A stretch of DNA of 5,372 nucleotides from Spirochaetota bacterium (GTDB lineage: Bacteria > Spirochaetota > B62-G9 > DRHN01): contig JAGLSF010000156.1 of the NCBI GenBank assembly GCA_023136305.1, positions 1-5,372 of the forward strand, given 5' to 3'. Both the position numbers and the translations under genes were made by a program. Under the pieces are notes generated by a model. The model searched no databases. It worked only from the letters and a program-made list of their open reading frames with translations, and was not told where the DNA came from. Of this stretch, positions 1 through 5,372 are shown in pieces. How positions within the stretch are numbered: position 1 is the stretch's first letter; every line of letters starts with the position of its first letter.

Positions 1-876
1 GACACCCCGAGTGTTACCTTCACACCGGTTGACTGGAATAGTCCACATACGGTGAGGGTGACGGGTGTTGATGATGCAATAGCAGACCCTGATATGTTCT
101 ACGACATCGATCTGGGATTCGCCACAAGCACTGATCCCCTCTGGGACGGGTTTCCGGGCGGTTTCATCACCCTTCTCAATCTTGACCATAGAGTCATAAC
201 CGATTACACGTGGACCCCCCCCATCGGTGCGCCCTATAACACCATTTGGGTCAGCGGAACGGTCGTCAACTTCAAACATGTGGACTTCTATGACGGGTAT
301 GATCCAGAGGATGAGGGTTATGAGTATGTCCACATTGGCTTCACCTTCTTCTACATGGGTATGCCCTATGATCAGATAACGGTATATTCGAATGGATTCG
401 CCTCATTCAATCCCTATCCCTACAGTGCAAATACATTTGCCAACGGGTTCCTGATACAGTCAAGTGTCGGTGCAGACCTGTTTCAGAATATACTCGCACC
501 CTGGTGGGACGATTTGCACATGGGTCTCGCGGGTGGGAACGTGTACTATGAAACTTCCGGTTTTGCTCCGAACAGGGTGCTTACCATTGAGTGGGAGAAT
601 GCAATTTACACGGTAGCGTCTGACGACACCTACAATTTTCAGATCAAGCTCTACGAATCCTCAAACATCATCGAATTCGTGTACGGGCCCATGTCCGGTG
701 ATGCCGTAAATGATACGACCGCATCAGTGGGCATCAAGGATGATGTCGGCGGAGACTTGCACATCATTGACGGGTTGAACGGCGCCACGGATGCAAGCGG
801 CGGTCCCCCCAATGCCGATGACGCGTGGGGTTTCACAGACTTCCCCACAGGCTCAGTCATTACGTTCGAACCCTAA
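1..876 (+). CDS. C-terminal part of a secreted or surface repeat protein: Calx-beta-like repeat plus NIDO-like domain (5' truncated)
   Basis: The frame is open from the first base and ends with TAA at 874-876, giving 291 visible residues; the true start is upstream of the window. Residues 1-65 resemble the bacterial Calx-beta-like repeat: TFTPVDWNSPHTVRVTGVDD, then an Asp-rich turn, FATSTDP and a closing 'LLNLD'. Such repeats usually occur in tandem, so more probably lie upstream. From about residue 105 to the end there is a beta-sandwich of NIDO-like type: IGFTFFYMG (112-120), SNGFASFN (130-137), LAPWWDD (165-171), APNRVLTIEWEN (189-200), FQIKLYESSNIIEFVYG, then ASVGIKDD. The composition (Asp, Gly, Tyr and Asn rich, no Cys, few Lys) suits an extracellular protein. 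The signal peptide would be outside the window. The C-terminus ends in ITFEP with no LPXTG motif, membrane helix or visible sorting domain. Adhesion or matrix binding is inference from domain type only. Confidence 0.8.
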   Translation, partial: DTPSVTFTPVDWNSPHTVRVTGVDDAIADPDMFYDIDLGFATSTDPLWDGFPGGFITLLNLDHRVITDYTWTPPIGAPYNTIWVSGTVVNFKHVDFYDGYDPEDEGYEYVHIGFTFFYMGMPYDQITVYSNGFASFNPYPYSANTFANGFLIQSSVGADLFQNILAPWWDDLHMGLAGGNVYYETSGFAPNRVLTIEWENAIYTVASDDTYNFQIKLYESSNIIEFVYGPMSGDAVNDTTASVGIKDDVGGDLHIIDGLNGATDASGGPPNADDAWGFTDFPTGSVITFEP

Positions 877-886
877 TTCCATAATT

Positions 887-933
887 CCCGCTTTACAATC
901 CCAATGCATACCTCTACTATGTAAACGGGTTTT
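887..933 (+). terminator. Imperfect inverted repeat with T-run, possible terminator of the surface protein gene
   Basis: CCCG-C-TTTACA (887-897) can pair with TGTAAA-CGGG (920-929), giving ten base pairs interrupted by one bulged C. TTTT follows at 930-933. It begins 10 bases after the upstream stop codon, where a Rho-independent terminator would be expected. Against this, the loop is long (22 bases), the stem is not very GC-rich and the T-run is short. The left arm also overlaps a promoter candidate, so the repeat could instead be an operator. Confidence 0.35.
892..920 (+). promoter_or_regulatory. Candidate sigma70-like promoter for the reductase-hisC unit
   Basis: TTTACA (892-897, 5 of 6 to TTGACA) and TACTAT (915-920, 4 of 6 to TATAAT) are separated by exactly 17 bases. 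Transcription would start near 927, leaving a leader of about 56 bases before the reductase ATG at 983. Both boxes lie in or touch the arms of the inverted repeat at 887-929, so the terminator and promoter readings compete. The match was found by eye and could be chance. Confidence 0.35.
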
Positions 934-982
934 GAACCATCCTTTTATGTGAAACAGCTCATTTCTGAACAGGTGCAGGACA

Positions 983-2080
983 ATGTTATTCCGCGATTAT
1001 GGAAAGACCGGAAAGAAGGTTTCCATACTCGGGTTCGGGGGCATGCGTTTCAAGAGCGTAAATGATACCGGCGAGTGCGTAGCCATGATGCTCGATGCGG
1101 CTGAAGCGGGGGTCAACTATTTTGATACGGCGCCCGGCTACATGGGTACGAAGAGCGAACATGTCTTTGGCGAGGCCTTCAGGGAATTCAAGAAGAGGGA
1201 AATTCCTTTTTATTCGGCAACCAAAACCTTCAAAACCGATGAAAGTTCCATCAGGCAGGAACTGGATGCGCAGCTGCGCCGGCTCCATGTGGACTGCATA
1301 GATTTCTACCATGTATGGTGCCTCACCACCTTGGAGGACTGGGAGGCACGAAAGCAAAGTGGTGTGATCGATGCGTTTATAAAACTGAAGGAGGAGGGGC
1401 TTATCAGACACATCTGTGTCTCCAGTCACCTTATTGGAGATCAGATCAAAGGGCTTCTCCTGGAGGGGGTGTTCGAGGGGGTTCTCTTCGGCTATTCTGC
1501 CTATAACTTCAATATCCGAGAGGCTGCTTTTGATGCGATCAGAAAGCACCGTCTCGGCTGTGTGGTGATGAACCCACTGGGTGGAGGAATCATACCTCAG
1601 AATACGAAAGTCTTTGACTTCATAAGAACTCGTGATAAGGAGACCGTGGTGGAGGGGGCGCTCAGGTTCATCTTCTCGCACGATGAGATCAATACGGCAC
1701 TTGTGGGCTTTGGCACGAGGGAGGAAGTGGCACAGGCAGTGAAGGCGGTACAGGGGTATCGTAGAATTTCCCCAGAAGAGATGACGCGCATGCGCGATCA
1801 CATCAAGGAGTCCTTCCGCGGGCTCTGCACGGGATGCCGCTACTGCGATGAGTGTCCGGAGGGAATACCCATTCCCAAGTTCATGGATGCCTACAACCAC
1901 AGGCTTCTGTATGGGAAGGAGCAGGAGCTCCTGGACCGGCTCAGGTGGCACTGGGATATACCTGCCAGCATCGCAGACAGCTGCGTGGAGTGTGAGCTGT
2001 GCGAAAAGCTCTGCACTCAGCATCTGCCAATTCAACGCAGGCTCAAAGAAATAGCTTCAGCCGAAAAAAGAAAAAAGTGA
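983..2080 (+). CDS. Aldo/keto reductase with C-terminal 4Fe-4S ferredoxin-like domain
   Basis: This 365-residue protein belongs to the iron-sulfur branch of the aldo/keto reductases (COG1453-type 'predicted oxidoreductase'), probably cytoplasmic. The N-terminus MLFRDYGKTGKKVSILGFGG is the classic family start and supports the ATG at 983, with AGGTG at 971-975 seven bases upstream. The expected catalytic tetrad is present: Asp48 (NYFDTA), Tyr53, Lys81 (SATK) and His110 (DFYHVW). The TIM-barrel part runs to about residue 260. The C-terminal part has two cysteine clusters, C282/C285/C288/C291 (CTGCRYCDECPEG) and C334/C337/C340/C344 (CVECELCEKLC), which should bind two 4Fe-4S clusters. After the last Cys the usual Pro is replaced by Thr. 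In this family the clusters suggest electron exchange with a ferredoxin-like partner; the substrate cannot be told from sequence. It is the first gene of a three-gene unit, and its stop overlaps the next start. Confidence 0.93.
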   Translation: MLFRDYGKTGKKVSILGFGGMRFKSVNDTGECVAMMLDAAEAGVNYFDTAPGYMGTKSEHVFGEAFREFKKREIPFYSATKTFKTDESSIRQELDAQLRRLHVDCIDFYHVWCLTTLEDWEARKQSGVIDAFIKLKEEGLIRHICVSSHLIGDQIKGLLLEGVFEGVLFGYSAYNFNIREAAFDAIRKHRLGCVVMNPLGGGIIPQNTKVFDFIRTRDKETVVEGALRFIFSHDEINTALVGFGTREEVAQAVKAVQGYRRISPEEMTRMRDHIKESFRGLCTGCRYCDECPEGIPIPKFMDAYNHRLLYGKEQELLDRLRWHWDIPASIADSCVECELCEKLCTQHLPIQRRLKEIASAEKRKK

Positions 2081-2268
2081 TGAGGCGTGCCAGAGTGATG
2101 AAGAAGAGGATTGTCACTGCAGGTGATCGGGTTTACATGAACTTTTTTGAGGTGGATCCTGTTGACTGGCATGAGATGGTGGTGAAGCCGGATATTGCGG
2201 AAAAGCTCGATTGTGTGGTAAAGCTTCCGGGCTATGAGTCGAAGTATTTGAAGGATGTCGAGAAATAG
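2080..2268 (+). CDS. Small uncharacterised protein, 62 residues
   Basis: The ATG at 2080-2082 shares one base with the reductase stop (TGATG, stop at 2078-2080), suggesting translational coupling. The gene ends at TAG 2266-2268, just before hisC. The protein begins with a basic stretch (MRRARVMKKR), followed by IVTAGDRVYMNFFEVDPVDW and a charged C-terminal half ending LPGYESKYLKDVEK. It has one Cys (residue 45), no membrane helix and no signal peptide, so it should be a small soluble protein. I do not recognise a family. An alternative start is ATG 2098 (56 residues, MKKRIVTAGD), with GAGG at 2082-2085 twelve bases upstream; neither start has a strong ribosome binding site. Its tight fit between two real genes in the same direction argues that it is genuine. 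A chance ORF cannot be fully excluded. Confidence 0.6.
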   Translation: MRRARVMKKRIVTAGDRVYMNFFEVDPVDWHEMVVKPDIAEKLDCVVKLPGYESKYLKDVEK

Positions 2269-2273
2269 GGGAG
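2267..2273 (+). promoter_or_regulatory. Ribosome binding site that fixes the hisC start
   Basis: AGGGGAG lies five bases before the ATG at 2279. An in-frame ATG at 2255 would add eight residues (MSRNRGAV), but it sits inside the upstream small gene and has no comparable site before it. This makes 2279 the better start. The site overlaps the stop codon of the small upstream gene. Confidence 0.7.
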
Positions 2274-2278
2274 CTGTC

Positions 2279-3379
2279 ATGGATATAGACCGGCTTATGA
2301 ACAGCGGACTCAGGGACATCAAGCCCTATGTGGGGGGGAAGCACAGGGAGGAGGCGAAGGAGAAATACCGTATAGAGGAGCCGGTAAAGATGAGCTCCAA
2401 CGAAAACCCTCTCGGTGTGTCACCCCGTGCTCTCGAGGAGGCGCAGGGCATGCTGCCGGGCGCAAATGTGTATCCGGAGGGTTCAAACCGTCTGCTGCGT
2501 GAAGCCATTGCAGGTGTACATGATATAAGTCCCGAAACCGTTATGTTCGGAAATGGGGCCGATGAGATCATTTACTACCTTGCCATGGGTCTCATCAACG
2601 ACGGGGACGAGGTGATCATACCCCGTTTGACCTTTCCGATCTACGAGATTGCATGCAGGATGATGCGTGCTGCGATCGTGTACAGCGGCATGAGAGGTCT
2701 TATCGTTGACACCGATGACATATCGAAGAGACTAACCGACAAGACAAAGCTCATTGCACTGTGCAATCCGAACAACCCAACGGGGCATGCCCTTCACCGG
2801 GATGATGTGTACCGCTTCATCGATACTGTTCCCAGGAACGTACTTATTATCATGGATGAGGCCTACGCCGAATTTGCCGACCCTGACCTTTTCCCCGAAT
2901 CGGTGGCAAAGTTCAGGGAGGGCCATGACAATCTCTTTATCATAAAGACCCTGTCAAAGGCTTACGGACTTGCAGGCTTCAGGGTAGGGTACGGAATCGG
3001 CGATGCACGCATCGTCGAACTCATGAACCGCATAAAGCTTCCCTTCAACATCAGCATCGTCTCACAGCACGCGGCGCTGGGGGCCCTCCAGGACGATGCC
3101 TTTATTCAGAGGACTATTGAGAACACGCGAAAAGGACGGGAGGAAATCTACGAGGCCCTTGGGCGTCTCGGGCTCTCCTACGTGGAGTCCAGCACCAACT
3201 TCATACTCATCGATACGGGACGGGATGGAGACCTGGTCACCGAGGAACTTATGAGGCGCGGTGTCATCGTACGTTCGGCAAAGAACTACGGGACACCCAC
3301 TTCGATCCGGGTCACTGTCGGGACCCCCGAGCAGAATCACCGTTTTATTGAAGCCCTGGAGGAGATCTTTTCGGCTTAA
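2279..3379 (+). CDS. hisC: Histidinol-phosphate aminotransferase (class I/II PLP-dependent aminotransferase)
   Basis: The 366-residue product, normal for HisC, transfers an amino group from glutamate to imidazole-acetol phosphate in histidine synthesis in the cytoplasm. Fold type I signatures are clear: SSNENPLGVSP (39-49), YPEGSN (65-70), GNGADEII (91-98), NPNNPTG (163-169, cofactor Asn166), MDEAYAEF with Asp193 and Tyr196, and TLSKAYGLAGFRVGY with the Schiff-base Lys227 and phosphate-binding Arg235. Near the C-terminus VRSAKNYGTP and SIRVTVGTPEQN (Arg344) match the HisC substrate-binding region. Related enzymes also use phenylalanine, tyrosine or other substrates, and no other his gene is visible here, so histidine specificity is likely but not certain. 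The gene follows the small protein by 10 bases and is probably cotranscribed with it and the reductase. Its TAA overlaps the stop of the convergent zwf. Confidence 0.92.
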   Translation: MDIDRLMNSGLRDIKPYVGGKHREEAKEKYRIEEPVKMSSNENPLGVSPRALEEAQGMLPGANVYPEGSNRLLREAIAGVHDISPETVMFGNGADEIIYYLAMGLINDGDEVIIPRLTFPIYEIACRMMRAAIVYSGMRGLIVDTDDISKRLTDKTKLIALCNPNNPTGHALHRDDVYRFIDTVPRNVLIIMDEAYAEFADPDLFPESVAKFREGHDNLFIIKTLSKAYGLAGFRVGYGIGDARIVELMNRIKLPFNISIVSQHAALGALQDDAFIQRTIENTRKGREEIYEALGRLGLSYVESSTNFILIDTGRDGDLVTEELMRRGVIVRSAKNYGTPTSIRVTVGTPEQNHRFIEALEEIFSA

Positions 3380-4827
3380 ACAGTCAGCCACTGCCTGCCG
3401 TCGCGGGCCAGAAACTTATCTGCTTCCTTCGGACCCCAGGTTCCTCTCTTGTACGTGGCGAGCTTCGGGGCGTGTTTCGACTCCCATCCCCGTATGATCG
3501 GATCGATGAACTGCCACTCCTTTTCAATCCCATCGCTTCTCGTAAACAGGGATGCATCGCCGTTCAGAGCGTCGTAAAGCAGCCTCTCATAGGCTTCAGG
3601 AATGGAACATCCCCCGAAAGAATCTGCGTATCGAAAATCCATGTTCACGGAACGCATGTCAGCCGCAGTGTCGGGTACCTTTGCCTCGAAACGCAGATGT
3701 ATACCCTCATCAGGCTGTACACGCAGGGCAAGCATGTTAGACGTGATGGTGTATCCCTGCGGCAGGGGGAACATCACGTGGGGCGGTTCACGAAACTGTA
3801 TGATGATTTCGCTTGTCTTTTTCTGAAGCGCCTTGCCTGAACGGAGGTAGAAGGGTACCCCCTTCCAGCGCCAGTTGTCGATATGCAGCCGCAGCGCAGC
3901 ATAGGTGGCAGTCTCCGAATCGGCAGGGATACCTTCAGCTTTTCTGTAACCTTCATACTGTGCCCGTACGGTTTCCTGTGAAACCATCTCATCCGATATG
4001 GGCCTGATAGCTGAAAAGAGCTTCACCTTCTCATTACGTATCGCATCAGCCTCAAATGAGGATGGAGGCTCCATTGCCACGAGGGCGAGCATCTGAATCA
4101 TGTGGTTCTGGAACATGTCCCGGAGCACGCCCGATTGATCGAAGTATCCTGCCCTGTGCCCCACATCCAGCTGCTCGGCAACCGTGATCTGTACATTGTC
4201 GATATAGTTTCTATTCCAGATGGGTTCGAAGATTGCATTGGCGAACCTGAATACCATGACGTTCTGCACCGTCTCCTTGCCAAGGTAATGGTCGATGCGG
4301 TATATCTGGCCTTCGTCCAGGTCGTGGTGCAGCGTATGATTCAGCTCATGTGCCGATTGCAGGTCCCTCCCGAAGGGCTTTTCGATAACGACGCGCCTCC
4401 ACGAGCCATCCTCCCTGACCATACCGGTTCTGCCCAGGTTGCCTACAATACTGGTAAAGAGCTGCGGGGGCGTTGCAAGGTAGTAGAGGCGATTTGTATT
4501 CCCCTTTTCATAACCTTTCAGCCTCTCATCGAATGCCTTGAAACCCCCTTCATCGGTAAAGCTCCCCGAGTGATAGTGTATCATCTGTGAAAATTCGGTC
4601 CATTGCCCGGCATGAGACGGCTCGCAATCCCGCCCATTTTCAACAGCCTGCACCCTGTCCCGGAACTCTTCGTCGGTTAGGGATGACCTGGAGTAACCGA
4701 CAATACGGAAGTTTCCGGGGAGACGGTTTTTTCGGTACAGGCTGTAAAGGGCAGGGATGAGCTTTCTACTCGTAAGATCACCGGATGCGCCGAATATGAC
4801 GACAGTGGTCGATTCTCCGATCTGCAT
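3376..4827 (-). CDS. zwf: Glucose-6-phosphate 1-dehydrogenase
   Basis: The 483-residue protein has the usual length of the family. It oxidises glucose 6-phosphate to 6-phosphogluconolactone, the first step of the oxidative pentose phosphate pathway, in the cytoplasm. The N-terminal Rossmann part has FGASGDLTSRKL (12-23), GYSRS (44-48) and YYLATPP (115-121). The substrate and catalytic residues follow: EKPFGRDL with Lys150, RIDHYLGKE with Asp179, His180 and Lys184, and GYFDQSGVLRDMFQNH ending in His242, the equivalent of the general base. YLRSGK (327-332) is also conserved. Arg47 in GYSRS sits where an Arg binds the 2'-phosphate of NADP in studied enzymes, so NADP use is plausible but inferred. 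AAGGAG (complement of 4835-4840) lies seven bases before the ATG. No 6-phosphogluconolactonase or 6-phosphogluconate dehydrogenase gene is in the window. The gene converges on hisC and diverges from the tat gene. Confidence 0.97.
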   Translation of the reverse strand: MQIGESTTVVIFGASGDLTSRKLIPALYSLYRKNRLPGNFRIVGYSRSSLTDEEFRDRVQAVENGRDCEPSHAGQWTEFSQMIHYHSGSFTDEGGFKAFDERLKGYEKGNTNRLYYLATPPQLFTSIVGNLGRTGMVREDGSWRRVVIEKPFGRDLQSAHELNHTLHHDLDEGQIYRIDHYLGKETVQNVMVFRFANAIFEPIWNRNYIDNVQITVAEQLDVGHRAGYFDQSGVLRDMFQNHMIQMLALVAMEPPSSFEADAIRNEKVKLFSAIRPISDEMVSQETVRAQYEGYRKAEGIPADSETATYAALRLHIDNWRWKGVPFYLRSGKALQKKTSEIIIQFREPPHVMFPLPQGYTITSNMLALRVQPDEGIHLRFEAKVPDTAADMRSVNMDFRYADSFGGCSIPEAYERLLYDALNGDASLFTRSDGIEKEWQFIDPIIRGWESKHAPKLATYKRGTWGPKEADKFLARDGRQWLTV

Positions 4828-4834
4828 TGCTCTA

Positions 4835-4840
4835 CTCCTT
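4835..4840 (-). promoter_or_regulatory. Ribosome binding site of zwf
   Basis: On the minus strand this reads AAGGAG, seven bases upstream of the zwf ATG (complement of 4825-4827). It is a near-ideal Shine-Dalgarno sequence and supports that start. Confidence 0.8.
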
Positions 4841-4879
4841 TTCGTATCCGAGCCTAGCTGCTCATATATATCTCTTGTA

Positions 4880-4910
4880 CTTATAATAATTAAGAAATAT
4901 TGTGGGTCAA
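4880..4910 (-). promoter_or_regulatory. Probable sigma70-like promoter of zwf
   Basis: On the minus strand TTGACC (complement of 4905-4910, 5 of 6) is followed after 19 bases by TATAAG (complement of 4880-4885, 5 of 6). The 18-base alternative reads TTATAA. Transcription would begin near 4873, leaving a leader of about 45 bases. The spacer is very AT-rich and slightly longer than the optimum of 17. Found by eye. Confidence 0.5.
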
Positions 4911-4969
4911 GCCCTGTGTTCCCCTTGCAATATTTATAGAAAGGGTTTAGGGTAAGGTGATAAACAACT

Positions 4970-4976
4970 GGAGGAG
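4970..4976 (+). promoter_or_regulatory. Ribosome binding site of the tatA-like gene
   Basis: GGAGGAG lies directly upstream of the ATG at 4980; the core GGAGG (4970-4974) has a five-base spacer. It is the strongest Shine-Dalgarno sequence in the window and fixes the start. No convincing + strand promoter was found: TTGCAA (4925-4930) pairs only with a poor TAGGGT (4948-4953). Confidence 0.8.
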
Positions 4977-4979
4977 CAT

Positions 4980-5372
4980 ATGTTCGGTAGTTTCGGTATG
5001 ATGGAGATACTCCTCATACTCATCGTTGGTGTCGTTGTGTTTGGTGCAATCAGACTGCCGCGGCTGGCGCGCAATATATCATCGGGATGGCATGAGCTGA
5101 AACGGCTGAAAAGGGGATTTGACCTGGACCTCGATGAGCATGATGAACAGCCCACGCGGCAGCACACTCAGAACTACGGACCCGCACAGCAGCAGTACAA
5201 TCAACCCTATTATAATGGAAGCTCTGGCCAGCAGGGTTTTGCACCGGGCCAGCAGATGAATCAACAGGGAAATACCAGTGCATTCCATGGTCAGCAGGAA
5301 CCACCACCTCCGCAGGAGGATGGCGGTGGGCCTTCTGAAAACTCGGCAGGAATGTCCGGAAAGGATGATAAA
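4980..5372 (+). CDS. tatA: TatA/TatB-family twin-arginine translocase subunit with Gln-rich tail (3' truncated)
   Basis: The frame runs from the ATG at 4980 to the window edge without a stop (131 residues seen). The N-terminus is a TatA-type module: a short periplasmic start, a hydrophobic helix (about residues 8-22, MEILLILIVGVVVFG) with Glu9 near its start, the FG hinge (Phe21-Gly22), then an amphipathic helix (LPRLARNISSGWHELKRLKRGF, 26-47) and an acidic patch (DLDLDEHDE). TatA and TatB share this fold. The hinge reads GAIRLP rather than the GPxxLP common in TatB, which favours TatA, but Glu in the helix and the long tail leave TatB open. Such proteins form the inner-membrane pore or receptor for export of folded, twin-arginine-tagged proteins. 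Residues 57-112 contain 16 Gln, with Gly, Pro, Asn and Tyr, and are predicted to be disordered in the cytoplasm. No tatC is in the window; it may lie downstream. Confidence 0.82.
   Translation, partial: MFGSFGMMEILLILIVGVVVFGAIRLPRLARNISSGWHELKRLKRGFDLDLDEHDEQPTRQHTQNYGPAQQQYNQPYYNGSSGQQGFAPGQQMNQQGNTSAFHGQQEPPPPQEDGGGPSENSAGMSGKDDK
5226..5309 (+). repeat. Degenerate 21-bp / seven-residue repeat in the TatA-like tail
   Basis: Codons 83-110 fall into four seven-codon units, each starting with Gly (residues 83, 90, 97, 104). Three of the four begin Gly-Gln-Gln. At the DNA level GGCCAGCAG occurs at 5226-5234 and 5247-5255 (21 bases apart), and GGTCAGCAG at 5289-5297 (42 bases further). A fainter unit with Gln-Gln in the same register starts at residue 69. 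The pattern suggests growth of the tail by short tandem duplication followed by drift. Confidence 0.5.

Noticed and set aside
986..2035. Long open frame of 349 codons on the minus strand, opposite the aldo/keto reductase
   Set aside because: It lies wholly antisense to a gene with clear catalytic and Fe-S motifs. Its translation has no recognisable domain, and such frames commonly arise from codon bias on the coding strand.
3351..3377. Possible hairpin AAGCC/GGCTT at the end of hisC as a terminator
   Set aside because: The stem is only five base pairs with a 17-base loop, and no T-run follows on either strand.
4102..4590. Open frame of 162 codons on the plus strand inside zwf
   Set aside because: It is antisense to the best conserved part of glucose-6-phosphate dehydrogenase and has no family features.
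4915..4930. Possible sigma54 promoter before the tat gene (TTGCA at 4925-4929)
   Set aside because: The required GG of the -24 element is missing at the right distance from the TTGC box.
5050..5307. Minus-strand open frames opposite the tatA-like gene
   Set aside because: They are shadows of the plus-strand gene, which has a strong ribosome binding site and the typical TatA N-terminus.

Overview
The window looks like an ordinary piece of chromosome from a Gram-negative, probably anaerobic bacterium. The pointers are an aldo/keto reductase carrying two C-terminal iron-sulfur cysteine clusters (a type common in anaerobes), a TatA-type translocase subunit and a large repeat-containing surface or secreted protein. 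A deltaproteobacterial (Desulfobacterota/Syntrophobacterales-like) origin would fit. That is an impression from the gene types and moderate base composition, not something the sequence proves.

Layout, left to right. (1) Positions 1-876 hold the C-terminal end of an extracellular protein on the + strand. It has one degenerate Calx-beta-like repeat followed by a NIDO-like beta-sandwich domain; its start lies outside the window. (2) Positions 877-982 are intergenic. They carry an imperfect inverted repeat followed by T residues, and an overlapping sigma70-like promoter candidate. (3) Positions 983-3379 form a tight three-gene + strand unit: an Fe-S aldo/keto reductase, an unrecognised 62-residue protein whose ATG overlaps the reductase stop, and a HisC-type aminotransferase 10 bases downstream. 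(4) Positions 3376-4827, on the - strand, encode glucose-6-phosphate dehydrogenase (zwf). Its stop codon interlocks with that of hisC in the self-complementary TTAA at 3376-3379. (5) Positions 4828-4979 are an AT-rich divergent intergenic region with a recognisable zwf promoter and ribosome binding sites for both flanking genes. (6) Positions 4980-5372, on the + strand, encode a TatA/TatB-family protein with an unusual Gln/Gly/Pro/Asn-rich tail that runs off the window.

The genes do not form one pathway. HisC serves histidine (and possibly aromatic amino acid) synthesis, Zwf feeds glucose-6-phosphate into the oxidative pentose phosphate pathway, TatA serves export of folded proteins, and the reductase is of unknown substrate. 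I see no mobile element, CRISPR array, tRNA, rRNA or defence system. The points most worth a second look are the small uncharacterised protein between the reductase and hisC, the seven-residue repeat in the TatA tail, and the domain architecture of the truncated surface protein.
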